Counted from the stretch's first letter, positions 17,755 to 30,377 are shown. The stretch is 64,000 nucleotides of DNA from Rhodocyclus tenuis (GCF_014197755.1 NZ_JACIGE010000001.1:1-64000); one strand, 5' to 3'. Notes: generated from the letters alone by a model not told the origin. Made by a program: numbers and translations.

Positions 17755-18495
17755 ATGGAGCTCGAACTCGCGCTCCAAGAAGAAGAGGAGGCTCCAGCCC
17801 CTGTTGACGAGATTGAGAAGGCGCGTCGACGCGCTACTCGTAAAGTGACGCGCCTGGTGACAAAACTCACCATACCCGTCGCTGAAACCGACGTGTCAGG
17901 CGGTTCGCAAATCACATCCGAGATTGACCGAATCCGGAAATATCCCGATCCACGCCAGCGGCGACGAGCCCTTCGGCAGTACGTGCGTGGACTCGGTGCC
18001 ACCGCAACCAGTCTTGAAGCGCTGGTCAGCTGCTTCGAGGAGCTAAAGGATCTCGATGAATTGGGGCAAACCTTCAAAGTTTCTGGGCAGGGAGTATTCA
18101 CGTTCCGCCAGGCTTTTCGACATACCAAGCTAGGCCCTACCTCGGGTTTTGCCGTCTATTACGGCGGAGCGAAACCTCTAACCAAACGATACGGGAATGG
18201 CTTCGTGCTGAAGTTCATCGACCCATGGAAGGAAAAGCCGATCACGATCTATGTCTCACCGGATAGCCTCCGGGAGTATCCTCCAGGCGCGCGAATGATC
18301 AAGATGATCGACGAAATCGAAGCGACCCCGGAGCCAAAGCCATATGTACGCGCCTATTGGATCGGAGGCCTTACGAGCGGCGAGGAGGGATGGAACGCCA
18401 CCTTCACGACGTTAGCGCATGTCGTACTTCGGGTTGTCCCGCCCAAGGCAAGAGCTCCAAGCAGCAAGGCCGCGCAGAGCCAGCGGACAAAATAA
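17755..18495 (+). CDS. Hypothetical protein, last island gene
   Basis: A 246-residue frame with a highly acidic start (MELELALQEEEE), then basic helices (EKARRRATRKVTRLVTK) and a beta-rich second half (GFAVYYGGAKPLTKRYGNGFVLKFI). No family recognised. No clear ribosome-binding site precedes the ATG, and the gene follows directly on a decayed region, so it may be the 3' part of something longer. The stretch 17515-17754 holds no other gene. Confidence 0.55.
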   Translation: MELELALQEEEEAPAPVDEIEKARRRATRKVTRLVTKLTIPVAETDVSGGSQITSEIDRIRKYPDPRQRRRALRQYVRGLGATATSLEALVSCFEELKDLDELGQTFKVSGQGVFTFRQAFRHTKLGPTSGFAVYYGGAKPLTKRYGNGFVLKFIDPWKEKPITIYVSPDSLREYPPGARMIKMIDEIEATPEPKPYVRAYWIGGLTSGEEGWNATFTTLAHVVLRVVPPKARAPSSKAAQSQRTK

Positions 18496-18642
18496 ATTAC
18501 CCCCTGGCAATTACGAACAAAAAAAATTAGCCTTTACACCCAAAATCCGGACATTTTTAATTGTCTCTGGCCATGATATGTATGGTTTTTACGAAAATGG
18601 TGAAGCGAACCGGCTGCCGCGTCCTGCCGACGCCGCCCTGGT

Positions 18643-19854
18643 TCAAGCCGCAACGGCTTCGGGCCTGGCGCGCAGCGGCGGCGCAATCATCGACGCGGTG
18701 AGCAGCAACCAGCCGAGACAGACGACGGCGCCGCCCCAGAACACCGCATCGGCGCCAAAGTGCCGCGCCAGCCAGCCACCGGCAGCGCCGCCGAGGAAGA
18801 GGCCGATCGCTTGCGCCGTATTGTAGACGCCCAGCGCGATGCCGCGCGATTCCGGACCCGCAAAACGCGTAACCAGCGACGGCAGCAGCGCTTCGAGCAC
18901 GTTGAACGCGGCGAAGAAGACGAACACCAGCGCGGCCATGGCGACAAAACTGCCACGACCGAAGGCGAAACCGATTTCGGTAAGCAGCAGCAGGGCGACC
19001 GACGCGGCGAAAACGGCGCGGAACTTGCCGTACTTTTCGGCGACGATGATCGCCGGAATCATCACCGCGAACGAGGCGACCACCGCCGGCAGGTAGACCT
19101 TCCAGTGCTCGGCCAGCGGCAGGTCGCCGGCCGACACCAGCGCCGCCGGGATGACCATGAACATGCCGACCTGCAGCACGTGCAACGCAAAGATGCCGAA
19201 GTTGAGCCGTGCCAGCTGCGGATGAAAGATCACGTCGGCCAGCCGTGCCTGATGTTTCACCGCGAAACCCGTCGGCGCCGGCGGCACGCCGACGAAGAGC
19301 AACACGATCGCCGCCAGCGAGAGCACGCCGGTAAGCATGAACAGCGCGTAAAGGCCGCCGGCGTCGTAGAGCGGCGGTGCGATCACCAGCGACAGCGCGA
19401 ACACCAGCCCGATCGACGAGCCGATCATCGCCATGATCTTGGTGCGGTGCTCCTCGCGCGTCAGGTCGGCGGCGAGCGCGGTCACCGCCGGCGAAATGGC
19501 GCCGGCGCCCTGCAGCACGCGGCCGACGATGATCCAGTAGATGTTGTCAGCAAAAGCGGCGACGAAACTGCCCAGCGCAAAGAGCAGCAGGCCGAAGACG
19601 ATCACCGGCTTGCGGCCGAAACGGTCGGCCGCAAAGCCGAAGGGGATGTGGAACAGCGCCTGCGTGATGCCGTAGGCGCCGAGCGCGAAGCCGACCAGCG
19701 CGACGTTGTCGCCACCGGGCAGGCCATTCGCCGCGACGGCAAACACCGGCAGGATCAAAAACAGCCCGAGGATGCGCAGGGCAAAGATGGTCGAGAGACT
19801 GACGCCGGAGCGGATTTCGACGGAATTCATCCGGCTGGCGTTAGGTGCGGTCAT
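18643..19854 (-). CDS. MFS transporter
   Basis: About 403 residues with a 12-helix major facilitator layout. The loop 2-3 signature GFAADRFGRKPVIVFGLLL is clear, as is the motif RVLQGAGAISPAVTALAADLT in helix 4. It is an inner-membrane proton-driven exporter by family; the substrate cannot be predicted. Starts at 19854 or 19830 are both possible, and neither has a strong ribosome-binding site. It is divergent from uvrA. In many betaproteobacteria the gene order here is uvrA, MFS, ssb; no ssb follows in this window, and the AT-richer island begins right after the stop. Confidence 0.9.
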   Translation of the reverse strand: MTAPNASRMNSVEIRSGVSLSTIFALRILGLFLILPVFAVAANGLPGGDNVALVGFALGAYGITQALFHIPFGFAADRFGRKPVIVFGLLLFALGSFVAAFADNIYWIIVGRVLQGAGAISPAVTALAADLTREEHRTKIMAMIGSSIGLVFALSLVIAPPLYDAGGLYALFMLTGVLSLAAIVLLFVGVPPAPTGFAVKHQARLADVIFHPQLARLNFGIFALHVLQVGMFMVIPAALVSAGDLPLAEHWKVYLPAVVASFAVMIPAIIVAEKYGKFRAVFAASVALLLLTEIGFAFGRGSFVAMAALVFVFFAAFNVLEALLPSLVTRFAGPESRGIALGVYNTAQAIGLFLGGAAGGWLARHFGADAVFWGGAVVCLGWLLLTASMIAPPLRARPEAVAA

Positions 19855-19972
19855 CAGGGAGTCAACAGTAGCGAAGAGGGCAGATGCGGGCAGATGCGGC
19901 GGCAGACGACGACGCATGGCACCGCCAGGAGGGAAACGGTTCGCTGCATCCGACCCGCGCCCGGCCGCTTTG

Positions 19973-19996
19973 GTTCGCGGAGTTGTTCGCGGAGTT
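19973..19996 (+). repeat. Two exact tandem copies of a 12-bp unit
   Basis: GTTCGCGGAGTT occurs twice back to back (19973-19984 and 19985-19996), with a partial third copy (GTTCG) following. It overlaps the -35 region of the predicted uvrA promoter. It may be chance slippage or a regulatory site. Confidence 0.6.
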
Positions 19997-20023
19997 GGTT
20001 CGAATTCGGGGAGTGCGTATATT
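19995..20023 (+). promoter_or_regulatory. Predicted uvrA promoter
   Basis: TTGGTT (19995-20000), 17-bp spacer, TATATT (20018-20023), with the uvrA ATG 36 nt downstream. No LexA box of the CTGT-N8-ACAG type is visible nearby, so SOS control is not evident. Confidence 0.5.
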
Positions 20024-20058
20024 AGCAGGTTTACTTTAGCCCCCAAGCCGACCCCTCG

Positions 20059-22914
20059 ATGGACGAAATCCGAATCCGCGGCGCGCGGACACACAATCTG
20101 AAGAACATCAATCTCGACCTGCCGCGCAACCGGCTGATCGTGATTACCGGCCTTTCCGGCTCGGGCAAATCTTCACTCGCCTTCGATACGCTGTACGCCG
20201 AAGGGCAGCGCCGCTACGTCGAATCGCTGTCAGCCTACGCACGGCAGTTCCTGCAGCTGATGGAAAAACCCGACGTCGACCTGATCGAAGGGCTGTCGCC
20301 GGCGATCTCGATCGAGCAGAAAGCGACCAGCCACAATCCGCGCTCGACGGTCGGCACGGTCACCGAAATCCACGACTACCTGCGCCTGCTCTTCGCCCGC
20401 GCCGGTACGCCCTTCTGCCCCGAACACCAGCTGCCGCTGGCGGCACAGACGGTGTCGCAGATGGTCGATCACGTGCTGGCGCTGCCGGCCGAAACCAAGC
20501 TGATGATCCTCGCGCCGGTGGTTGCCAACCGCAAGGGCGAGCAGCAGGATCTTTTCGCCGAGCTGCGCGCGCAGGGCTTCGCGCGACTGCGCGTCGATGG
20601 CGAAATCCACGAGATCGACGCGCTGCCCAAGCTCGCCAAGTCGCAGAAACACGACATCGACGTCGTCGTCGACCGGCTGAAGGTGCGCGACGACATGCGC
20701 CAGCGCCTCGCCGAGTCCTTCGAGACGGCGCTGCGCCACGCCGACGGCCGCGCCATCGCGCTGGAAATGGATTCCGGCAAGGAACACCTGTTCTCGGCCA
20801 AGTTCGCCTGCCCGACCTGCTCGTACTCGCTGGCCGAACTCGAACCGCGCATCTTCTCGTTCAACAACCCGATGGGCGCCTGTCCGAAGTGCGATGGCCT
20901 TGGCGTCATCCAGTTCTTCGATCCGAAGCGCATCGTCGCGCACCCCGACCTGTCGCTCGCCGCCGGCGCCATCCGCGGCTGGGACCGGCGCAACCAGTTC
21001 TACTTCCAGATGCTGCAGTCGCTGGCCAAACACTACGAGTTCGACATCGACACCGCCTGGAACGCACTGCCGGAGCACGTGCAACAGGTGGTGCTGTTCG
21101 GCTCCGGCCGCGTCGCGCTGCCTTTCCACTACCTCAACGAGCGCGGCAAGGTGACGGTGCGCGAGCACAGCTTTGAGGGTGTCGTGCACAGCCTCGAACG
21201 GCGCTACAAGGAAACCGATTCGGTCGCCGTGCGCGAGGAACTGTCGAAGCTGATCAGCAACAAGACCTGCCCGAGCTGCAACGGCACGCGCCTGCGCGAA
21301 GAAGCGCGCAATGTGCGCATCGGCTCGAATGCCGGCGACAAGGCGCTGTCCGACGCGCTGACGCTGCACGAGATCAGCCACCTGCCGCTGGCCGCGGCGC
21401 GCGACTTCTTCCTGTCGCTTGAGCTCGTCGGCCAGAAGGCGCAGGTCGCCGAGAAGATTCTCAAGGAAATCGTCAGCCGCCTGCAGTTCCTGATCAACGT
21501 CGGCCTCGATTACCTGTCGCTGGACCGTTCGGCGGAAACGCTCTCCGGCGGCGAGGCGCAGCGCATCCGCCTGGCCAGCCAGATCGGCTCCGGGCTGACC
21601 GGCGTCATGTACGTGCTCGACGAGCCGTCGATCGGCCTGCACCAGCGCGACAACGACCGCCTGCTGCAGACGCTCAGGCAGCTGCGCGACATCGGCAACA
21701 CGGTGATCGTCGTCGAGCACGACGAGGACGCGATCCGCAGCGCCGATTACGTCGTCGACGTCGGCCCCGGTGCCGGCGTGCATGGCGGCGCCGTCGTCGC
21801 CGAGGGAACGCCGGCCGAAGTCACTGCCAATGCGGCTTCGCTGACCGGCGATTACCTCTCGGGAAGACGCCGGATCGAAGTCCCCGGCCAGCCGCGCCAG
21901 CCCGACCCGGCGCGCCAGCTGCGTGTCATCGGTGCACGCGGCAACAACCTCAAGGACGTGACGCTGGAGATTCCGGTCGGCCTGTTCACCTGCATCACCG
22001 GCGTTTCCGGCTCGGGCAAGAGCACGCTGATCAACGACACGCTCTACGCCGCCGCCGCCCGGCACCTTTATGGCTCGACCGCCGAACCCGCCGCGCACGA
22101 GGCGATCATCGGCCTCGACGAGTTCGACAAGGTGATCAACGTCGACCAGAGCCCGATCGGGCGCACGCCACGCTCCAACCCGGCGACCTACACCGGCCTG
22201 CTGACGCCGATCCGCGAGCTGTTCGCCGGCGTTCCGGAATCGCGCACGCGCGGCTACGGCCCCGGTCGCTTTTCGTTCAACGTCAAGGGCGGCCGCTGCG
22301 AAGCCTGCCAGGGCGACGGCGTGCTCAAGGTCGAGATGCACTTCCTGCCCGACGTCTACGTGCCTTGCGACGTCTGCCACGGCAAGCGCTACAACCGCGA
22401 GACGCTGGAAATCCTCTACAAGGGCAAGAACATCCACGACGTCCTGCAGATGACGGTCGAACAGGCGCGCGAGTTTTTCGATGCCGTGCCGGTCGTCGCC
22501 AGGAAGCTGCAGACGCTGGTCGATGTCGGCCTGTCGTACATCACGCTCGGCCAGTCGGCGACGACGCTCTCGGGCGGCGAGGCACAGCGCGTCAAGCTGT
22601 CGCTCGAACTGTCCAAGCGCGACACCGGCCGCACGCTCTACATCCTCGACGAGCCGACCACCGGCCTGCACTTCCAGGACATCGAACTCCTGCTGCGCGT
22701 GCTGCACCGGCTGTCAGAGAACGGCAACACCGTCGTCGTCATCGAGCACAACCTCGACGTGATCAAGACCGCTGACTGGATCGTCGATCTCGGTCCGGAA
22801 GGCGGCGGCGGCGGCGGCCGCATCCTGGCGACGGGAACACCACAGCAGATCGCCGCGCGCGCCGCCGACAGCCACACCGGACGCTTCCTGGCGCCGCTAC
22901 TGGCGCGCCGCTGA
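20059..22914 (+). CDS. uvrA: Excinuclease ABC subunit A
   Basis: A 951-residue protein of standard UvrA length. It has two ABC ATPase modules: the first P-loop [16 protein letters not shown] near residue 30 and the second [16 protein letters not shown] near 650. Each has an LSGGEAQR signature. Zinc-finger cysteines appear around [14 protein letters not shown] and in the long [15 protein letters not shown]...CDVC region. UvrA dimers find helix-distorting DNA damage and load UvrB for nucleotide excision repair in the cytoplasm. Start at 20059 matches the family N-terminus [16 protein letters not shown]. Codon use is strongly GC-rich, in contrast with the island to the left. Confidence 0.98.
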   Translation: MDEIRIRGARTHNLKNINLDLPRNRLIVITGLSGSGKSSLAFDTLYAEGQRRYVESLSAYARQFLQLMEKPDVDLIEGLSPAISIEQKATSHNPRSTVGTVTEIHDYLRLLFARAGTPFCPEHQLPLAAQTVSQMVDHVLALPAETKLMILAPVVANRKGEQQDLFAELRAQGFARLRVDGEIHEIDALPKLAKSQKHDIDVVVDRLKVRDDMRQRLAESFETALRHADGRAIALEMDSGKEHLFSAKFACPTCSYSLAELEPRIFSFNNPMGACPKCDGLGVIQFFDPKRIVAHPDLSLAAGAIRGWDRRNQFYFQMLQSLAKHYEFDIDTAWNALPEHVQQVVLFGSGRVALPFHYLNERGKVTVREHSFEGVVHSLERRYKETDSVAVREELSKLISNKTCPSCNGTRLREEARNVRIGSNAGDKALSDALTLHEISHLPLAAARDFFLSLELVGQKAQVAEKILKEIVSRLQFLINVGLDYLSLDRSAETLSGGEAQRIRLASQIGSGLTGVMYVLDEPSIGLHQRDNDRLLQTLRQLRDIGNTVIVVEHDEDAIRSADYVVDVGPGAGVHGGAVVAEGTPAEVTANAASLTGDYLSGRRRIEVPGQPRQPDPARQLRVIGARGNNLKDVTLEIPVGLFTCITGVSGSGKSTLINDTLYAAAARHLYGSTAEPAAHEAIIGLDEFDKVINVDQSPIGRTPRSNPATYTGLLTPIRELFAGVPESRTRGYGPGRFSFNVKGGRCEACQGDGVLKVEMHFLPDVYVPCDVCHGKRYNRETLEILYKGKNIHDVLQMTVEQAREFFDAVPVVARKLQTLVDVGLSYITLGQSATTLSGGEAQRVKLSLELSKRDTGRTLYILDEPTTGLHFQDIELLLRVLHRLSENGNTVVVIEHNLDVIKTADWIVDLGPEGGGGGGRILATGTPQQIAARAADSHTGRFLAPLLARR

Positions 22915-25191
22915 GGCTGCTGCCGCTGGCAGGCTGCGCGCTGCCAGCCAGCGCTCGAACTCGGCCGCTGGTAGCGGCCGCGCGTAGAGATAGCCCTGCG
23001 CCTCGGCGCACTGCATCGTGATCAGCTGCGCTTCCTGCTCGGCGGTTTCGACGCCTTCGGCGATGACCACCAGTCCAAGCGCGCGGCCGAGGTCGACGAT
23101 CATGCGCGCGATCGGCTGACCACTGGTCGGCTGCGACAAGGCGGTCACGAAGGCGCGGTCGATCTTCAGCCGGTCGACCGGCAACTGCTGCAGATAGGCC
23201 AGCGACGAAAAGCCGGCGCCGAAGTCGTCAATGGCGATCGACAGGCCGAGCGCTTTCAGACGACCGAGCGTCTCGATCAGGCTGTCGGCACCGAGCATCG
23301 CCATCGACTCGGTGATTTCCAGTTCGACGCAACCGGCGGGCAAGGCCAGGCGACGGATGCGTTCCTCGACCAGCGGCAGGAAGCTGGCCGAGCGAAACTG
23401 TGCCAGCGAGACGTTGATCGACATGCGCAGGCCGCTGATGCCGCGCGCCTCCCACTCGTAAATCTGTGCCAGCGCCGCATCGAGAACCCACGCGCCAAGA
23501 TCGACGATCAAACCCGAGCGCTCGGCCAGCGGGATGAAGTGATCGGGGCGGACAAAGTCGCCGCCATGGCGACGCCAGCGCAACAGCGCTTCGACGCCGA
23601 TGACCCGCCCCGAACAGAGCTCGATCTGCGGCTGGTAGAACAACTGCAGGTCATGCTCGCCGCGAATCGCCGCGCGCAGATCGTTGAGCAGTGCCAGGCT
23701 CTCTTCGCGTTCGGCGGCCATGGCGCGACTGTAATCCGCAAAGCCGCCACGGTTGCGCCGCTTGGCGATGTTCAGCGCGATCGTCGCCGCGCGCAGGGCG
23801 CCGCGCCCGCCGTCGTCGGTGAGCCGCAGGTCCGCGCAACCGAGTGTAGCGCGCAGACTCAGCGCAAAGCCTTCGATGACGAAAGGCACGGCCAGTACCG
23901 CCAGCAGCGTGTCGGGCGCCAGCGCCGCGGCGTCGCCAAGCAGACCGAACACATCTGGGCCGACGCGCGCCAGCAAGGCCGTCGGCGCTGCGCTACCGAG
24001 ACGACGCGCCACTTCGCCAAGCAACAGATCGCCAAGGCGATGCCCCAGCGCATCGTTGATCTCGGAAAAACGGTCGAGATCGAACAGCGCTACGTGCTGT
24101 CCGGTCAGCGGCGCCCGCGCGGCAAGCTCCTGATCGATGGCCGCAATGAAACAGGCACGGTTGGGCAGGCGCGTCAGCGGATCGGCAAACGCCTGCCGGT
24201 CGAGAGCTTCGACCAGCCTGGCGTTTTCCACGCTGGCGGCGGCATTGATGGCGAAAACATCGAGCAGGCGGCGTTCGATCTCGCTCAACGAGCGCGAGGT
24301 CTGCAGATGAACGACTCCCGTGACTCCGCCAGGGCCACCGAGACAGAGTTGGGTCGAGCAATCGCCATGGATGTTGCGCGCCTGCGCCAGGCAGGCGTGC
24401 AGGCGCGCGAGCAGCGTGGGCGAAAGCTGTGCATCGACGTCAAAATCACCCAGCGCCGCGAGCACACGCAGTCCGCTCGCCGTCGGCGCGGGCTCGGCGC
24501 CGTCGGGCGCCCTCATCGCACGCGCGGAGGAATCCTGATCAACGCGGCAGGCGTCGGCGAGAACGAGCAGACCCGAGACGCTGCCACCCAGCAAAGCCGC
24601 CGCCTGTTGCAGAACGGTACGGCCAAGACCACGCAGGTCGCGCTGCCCGAACAACTCGGCAAAGGAGAGCGCCATCGTCTCCAGCCCGCGCCGTCCGGCG
24701 GCAAGGTCGTGCAACTGCCGGTAAGAGCGGATCGCCGTCGCCAGCGTCGTCGTCAGCCGCGTCAGCGTCAGCTCGGACTTGGTCTTGTAATCGTTGATGT
24801 CGTAGTCGCGGATGACCTGCAACTCGGGCGCATACCCGGGCTGCCCGGTACGCAGCACGATGCGCACATCGCTGCGCGCCAGCTCGTCACGCACGCGGCG
24901 GACCAGTTCCAGCCCGCTGTCCTCGCGCTCCATGACCACATCGAGCATGATCACCGCGATGTCGTCCTCCTGGCGCAGGATCGCCAGCGCTTCGGCCGCC
25001 GAAGCGGCGTGCAGGAACTCCAGCCGGCGCCCCTCGATCACCGTTTTGCCGAGCGAAAACACCGTTGCCTCGTGCACCTCATGATCGTCGTCGACGATGA
25101 GCACGCGCCAGCGGGCCTGTTCCGGCGCAGAGCTGTCACCTGCCGGATCATCGTCGATCGAGATGAAATCGTCTGCGGCAAGTTCCGGCAT
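22897..25191 (-). CDS. Response regulator with DUF3369, degenerate GGDEF and intact EAL domain
   Basis: A 764-residue c-di-GMP signalling protein. Domain order: receiver (about 28-150, [12 protein letters not shown], phospho-acceptor in VIMLDVVME), DUF3369 (about 165-320), GGDEF (about 335-490) and EAL (about 505-750). The GGDEF active-site motif is replaced by VGPDVF, so diguanylate cyclase activity is unlikely. The EAL domain keeps [31 protein letters not shown] and AEGVET, so phosphodiesterase activity is likely. It overlaps the 3' end of uvrA by 18 nt, tail-to-tail. No cognate histidine kinase adjoins it. Confidence 0.93.
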   Translation of the reverse strand: MPELAADDFISIDDDPAGDSSAPEQARWRVLIVDDDHEVHEATVFSLGKTVIEGRRLEFLHAASAAEALAILRQEDDIAVIMLDVVMEREDSGLELVRRVRDELARSDVRIVLRTGQPGYAPELQVIRDYDINDYKTKSELTLTRLTTTLATAIRSYRQLHDLAAGRRGLETMALSFAELFGQRDLRGLGRTVLQQAAALLGGSVSGLLVLADACRVDQDSSARAMRAPDGAEPAPTASGLRVLAALGDFDVDAQLSPTLLARLHACLAQARNIHGDCSTQLCLGGPGGVTGVVHLQTSRSLSEIERRLLDVFAINAAASVENARLVEALDRQAFADPLTRLPNRACFIAAIDQELAARAPLTGQHVALFDLDRFSEINDALGHRLGDLLLGEVARRLGSAAPTALLARVGPDVFGLLGDAAALAPDTLLAVLAVPFVIEGFALSLRATLGCADLRLTDDGGRGALRAATIALNIAKRRNRGGFADYSRAMAAEREESLALLNDLRAAIRGEHDLQLFYQPQIELCSGRVIGVEALLRWRRHGGDFVRPDHFIPLAERSGLIVDLGAWVLDAALAQIYEWEARGISGLRMSINVSLAQFRSASFLPLVEERIRRLALPAGCVELEITESMAMLGADSLIETLGRLKALGLSIAIDDFGAGFSSLAYLQQLPVDRLKIDRAFVTALSQPTSGQPIARMIVDLGRALGLVVIAEGVETAEQEAQLITMQCAEAQGYLYARPLPAAEFERWLAARSLPAAAASAARQ

Positions 25192-25413
25192 GCACTCTCC
25201 TCGCGCGTCGGAAGCGCCGCAGCTGTGAACGGCGGCACTTGCATTTGACCATCATCAAACAGTACACCAAAAACGCGGGCGCGCGGAGAGGCAAAATAAG
25301 CGAATGACAAGGCCAAAGCCCAAGCCGGCAGTCATTACCCCCTTCCCTCCTTGCCGATGAAATGCAAGAATTGCGGCGGAGCTGCTCTCCCACCACCAAT
25401 CTCAGGAGATAAC

Positions 25414-25692
25414 ATGAACAAGTCCGAACTCATCGACGCGATTGCCGCCCGTACCGATCTTTCCAAAGCTGCCGCCGGCAAGGCACTTGACGCTGTCGTC
25501 GATACCATCGTCGAATCCGTCGCCAAAGGCGAAACCGTGAGCCTGGTCGGCTTCGGCGCCTTCAAGGCGACTGCCCGCGCCGCCCGCGAAGGCAAGAACC
25601 CGAAGACCGGCGAAAAGATCAAGATCGCCGCGACCACCGTGCCGAAGTTCGCCGCCGGCGCCACCTTCAAGGCCACGGTTGCTGCGAAGTAG
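25414..25692 (+). CDS. hupB: DNA-binding protein HU-beta
   Basis: A 92-residue HU/IHF family protein: MNKSELIDAIAARTDLSKAA, then VSLVGFGAF and the DNA-arm motif region GKNPKTGEKIKIAATTVPKF. The start at 25414 is set by AGGAG 6 nt upstream and by family length; the longer in-frame extension to 25351 is rejected. HU binds DNA non-specifically, bends it and compacts the nucleoid. It is monocistronic and ends at a strong terminator. Confidence 0.97.
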   Translation: MNKSELIDAIAARTDLSKAAAGKALDAVVDTIVESVAKGETVSLVGFGAFKATARAAREGKNPKTGEKIKIAATTVPKFAAGATFKATVAAK

Positions 25693-25762
25693 GCGTTCTG
25701 CGCGTCAGCACCGAGCACCGCACCGGGGTGTGAGACCCTGAGGACTCGAGAGGTTGATGGGA

Positions 25763-25795
25763 AAAGGGCTTGCCATTGGGCGAGCCCTTTTTTTA
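25763..25795 (+). terminator. Intrinsic terminator of hupB
   Basis: AAAGGGCT (25763-25770) pairs with AGCCCTTT (25783-25790) and is followed by an uninterrupted T-run to 25795. It lies 71 nt after the hupB stop. Confidence 0.9.
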
Positions 25796-25880
25796 TTCAC
25801 CGCCCGGCTTCTCCGGTGTCTTCAGCCCGGCTGCGCCGCCCGCTGGCTCAGTCGGCAAGGCAGCGGCGATCCTCTGCCGG

Positions 25881-26549
25881 TCATTGCGCGTCGCCGGCAT
25901 CCGTGCGGCGCTGCTGCTGAATGGCGTAGCGGCGCAAATCCTTCATCCCCGCCAGACTCAGTTTTTCGATGGCCCGTGCGCAATAGGACTCGACCGTGCG
26001 CACGCTGAGTGCAAGCTGCTCGGCAATTTCCTGGTTGCCGCAGCCCTGGCCGAGCAACTCGATGATCTGCCCTTCGCGCTCACTGAGCGCCCCGTCTGCG
26101 GGCGGTGTCCGCACAGCAGTGGCGGCGGCGGGGCTGCCGCCAGCCATTTTTTCCGAGACGAAAGGGCTCAGGTAGCAACGCCCGCCAAGTACCTCGCGCA
26201 CGGCGTCGAGCAGAACCCGCGAAGCCTCGCGTTTGCAGACGTAACCAAGGGCGCCGCGGGCAAAAGCCTGACGGATGGTGCCGGTATCCTCGTGCATGGA
26301 ATAGATCAGCACCGGGATACCCTGCCGGCAAAAATCGTCGAGCAGCGAGAGACCGCTTTCCTCGCCCAGCGACAGGTCGAGCAGAACCATGTCGGCGGCA
26401 GCGAAGCTACTCAGCCGCAAGGCCTCGGCCCGACTGCCGGCTTCGCCGCACACCTGGTGATGATCGCGCGCAAGTAGCAAAGCCAAGCCCTGACGCACCG
26501 CCGGGTGGTCGTCAACGAGGATGATGCGGGCGCCGCTGTTCTTGGTCAT
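25881..26549 (-). CDS. NarL/LuxR-family response regulator
   Basis: A 222-residue protein with receiver domain (about 8-125: ILVDDHPAVRQG, phospho-acceptor Asp in MVLLDLSLGEESG, conserved Lys in YVCKREAS) and a C-terminal LuxR-type HTH (LSEREGQIIELLGQGCGNQEIAEQL). The start at 26549 overlaps the stop of the upstream histidine kinase by ATGA, so the two are a translationally coupled pair. Regulated genes are not apparent from neighbours. Confidence 0.93.
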   Translation of the reverse strand: MTKNSGARIILVDDHPAVRQGLALLLARDHHQVCGEAGSRAEALRLSSFAAADMVLLDLSLGEESGLSLLDDFCRQGIPVLIYSMHEDTGTIRQAFARGALGYVCKREASRVLLDAVREVLGGRCYLSPFVSEKMAGGSPAAATAVRTPPADGALSEREGQIIELLGQGCGNQEIAEQLALSVRTVESYCARAIEKLSLAGMKDLRRYAIQQQRRTDAGDAQ

Positions 26550-28660
26550 TGCGTCGGGAGGCGCTGTTGCGCGCAGTGTTGGCAAGGCATTTTACATCTG
26601 ACCTCGGTGCCGCCGCCGGCGACGTCGACAACCTGCAGTTCGCCGCCGATCGCGCGGGCGCGGTGCGCCATGATGCGCATGCCCAGACCACCGGGCGACG
26701 CCACTGCCGATGCGGCCTCGCGACCGATGCCGTCGTCGCGCACGCGCAGCGAAACGGTGCCGAACGACGAAGCACAATCGAGACTGACCTCGATGCGCGT
26801 CGCCCGGGAATGCTTGACGGCATTGCTGACTGCCTCCTGTGCGATACGGCACAACTGGATGAGATCGTCGTTGCCGCAGATCTGGCAGGCGCGTGTCTCA
26901 CGGACCACGATGGCCACACCATGGCTAGCCGCCATACGCTGGCAATACTCCTGCAGCAAGGCGCTCGTTCCCTGTCCTTCGTGCTCGACCGGCCAGAGGC
27001 CGCGCGCCAGATCGTAGGCGACGTTCACCGACTCTTCGAGCAGGCCGGACAAGGCGGCCAGATCGGTTTTCGCCTGCTCACTGCCGGCGGGCGTGCCTTC
27101 CATGGCAAAGCAGCGCAGACGCGCCGCTGTCAGCTGTTGACAAAGCCCGTCATGCAGATCGTGTCCGAGGCAACGCCGTTCGTTCTCGGCGACGTTGACG
27201 ATCTCGCGCTCAAGACGGACGCGCTCGGCGATTTCCTCCTCCAGCGCCCGGTTCCGGCTCTCCAGTTCGTCGGAAAGACGCTCGATCGCCGAGAAGTTGC
27301 GCGAAAAGCTGAGTGACAGCGCAAACCCCTGGGCGACGATGAAGAAGAACATGCCGACAGGAATGAGGTAGACCGAGCGGATCAGCTGCAGGTCGTAGAG
27401 CATGTCGTTGGTGGCGATCAGACCAAGAACGGCAAAACCGGCAAGGATGAAGCTGGCGCCTTCGCGTGCGCGCTGCCTCGCCACGGCAAGACGCTGCACG
27501 CAATAGCCGATCAGCGCCAGCGAAATGAAGTAGTAGAGCGGAATGGCGCTGTGCAGCGTCGGCAGCGGCGCGAACAGCGCCAGCACGGTGAAGACCGCGC
27601 CGAGAGCGGAACTCAGCTGTTGCGCGCGCGGCGAAAACTCGCCGGGAAAAAGTGCGCGGAAAAAGCAGTAACCGACCGGAACCGAGAGGAAGAAACACGC
27701 CGAGTCAAAGCGATTGAGCCAGTCGATCGGCAATCCCGGAACGAGCAGGCGGAGCACCCAGTCACTGGCATTCGAGGCGGCGAAGTTGCCCGCCCAGAGC
27801 AGGCAGTAGAGGCCGAAACAGAGTGGCGCAACGCTTCTGCGGCCGAAGAAGTAGAAGAACAGGTGATAGCAGCCCATCATCAGCAGGCTGCCGACAAAGA
27901 ACAGCGCGACGCCCCAGTTGCGCGACTGCAAGAGGCGGATGTCCGCGTCGCTGCCGAGCAGCAGCGAACTGGTGACACCGCCATCGCGGTAGACGTGATT
28001 GGAGATTTCCAGCACCAGTTCGAAGGGCGCGCCGCTGCTGTGAATGAGCGGTAGATCGATCGCCGGGTCGGCGACTTCGTTTTCAGGACGCTCGCCCGGG
28101 GTGCCGCGTGCGGCGATGAGCCTGCCATCCAGCCACAGGCGATACGCCGCATGCACGTCGAACACGCGCAGCCTCAGATCCTGCGCTTGAGCGGGCGGCA
28201 AGACCTGCAGGCGCAGGGTGGCGACGCCGCGTCCGTCGATGCGTTGCTGCGCAAAGGTGTTCCAGGCCGTCGGCAGATCGAGATAGCCGGCAGGCTTTGG
28301 CGGCTCGCTTGCGTGCAAGCACTCGGGAGACAGCAACTGTCCCGGGTAGAACTCCCACTCGCCGTCAAGCGCCAGCACGCCGCGGCGGGCAAGATCGGCG
28401 GCGCGCAGATCGAGCGTGCCTTGCTGCGCAGCGCGCGATGTCGCGGCGAAAGCCCCGGTAGCGGTGACGCCGCCACACAGCAGCATCACCAGCGCCAGCA
28501 GGATGAAAGCGGCACGCCGCAGCGTGCCGCTGAGCGCCCCCGCCGATCGTATCAAGCGCAGCGGCGCCAAGGCGGGTCGCGACGGAGTGTCGACAACGCC
28601 GACAGGGCGGCCCTCATGGCAGCAGGCAGCGGGCTGTAATCCGGTATTCGCTGGCCGCAT
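26546..28660 (-). CDS. 7TM-DISM sensor histidine kinase
   Basis: About 704 residues from the proposed ATG at 28660, chosen because the longer frame runs into the ABC-F gene. Layout: signal/anchor helix, periplasmic 7TMR-DISMED2-type jelly-roll domain (GEWEFYPGQLL onwards), seven hydrophobic helices (WGVALFFVGSLLMMGCYHLFF to YLIPVGMFFFIVAQGFAL), a coiled coil, HisKA_3 dimerisation domain with phospho-His in CLGHDLHDGLCQQL, and HATPase with EAVSNAVKHS and DDGIG. DISM sensors bind small ligands, often carbohydrates, outside the membrane. It pairs with the downstream NarL-type regulator. Confidence 0.9.
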   Translation of the reverse strand: MRPANTGLQPAACCHEGRPVGVVDTPSRPALAPLRLIRSAGALSGTLRRAAFILLALVMLLCGGVTATGAFAATSRAAQQGTLDLRAADLARRGVLALDGEWEFYPGQLLSPECLHASEPPKPAGYLDLPTAWNTFAQQRIDGRGVATLRLQVLPPAQAQDLRLRVFDVHAAYRLWLDGRLIAARGTPGERPENEVADPAIDLPLIHSSGAPFELVLEISNHVYRDGGVTSSLLLGSDADIRLLQSRNWGVALFFVGSLLMMGCYHLFFYFFGRRSVAPLCFGLYCLLWAGNFAASNASDWVLRLLVPGLPIDWLNRFDSACFFLSVPVGYCFFRALFPGEFSPRAQQLSSALGAVFTVLALFAPLPTLHSAIPLYYFISLALIGYCVQRLAVARQRAREGASFILAGFAVLGLIATNDMLYDLQLIRSVYLIPVGMFFFIVAQGFALSLSFSRNFSAIERLSDELESRNRALEEEIAERVRLEREIVNVAENERRCLGHDLHDGLCQQLTAARLRCFAMEGTPAGSEQAKTDLAALSGLLEESVNVAYDLARGLWPVEHEGQGTSALLQEYCQRMAASHGVAIVVRETRACQICGNDDLIQLCRIAQEAVSNAVKHSRATRIEVSLDCASSFGTVSLRVRDDGIGREAASAVASPGGLGMRIMAHRARAIGGELQVVDVAGGGTEVRCKMPCQHCAQQRLPTQ

Positions 28661-28697
28661 GCGAGCCGATCCTCGTGCCGGGGCAGCCCTGCTCTCG

Positions 28698-30377
<1,680 letters not shown>

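Noticed and set aside
1-18500. Prophage or integrative element
   Set aside because: No integrase, transposase, structural phage gene, tRNA target or flanking direct repeat could be seen; it is better called a defence-rich accessory region.
20230-22707. 825-codon open frame on the minus strand inside uvrA
   Set aside because: It mirrors uvrA with high-GC third-position bias; the translation is Arg/Asp/Val/Gln-rich with no domain, while the plus strand encodes a complete UvrA.
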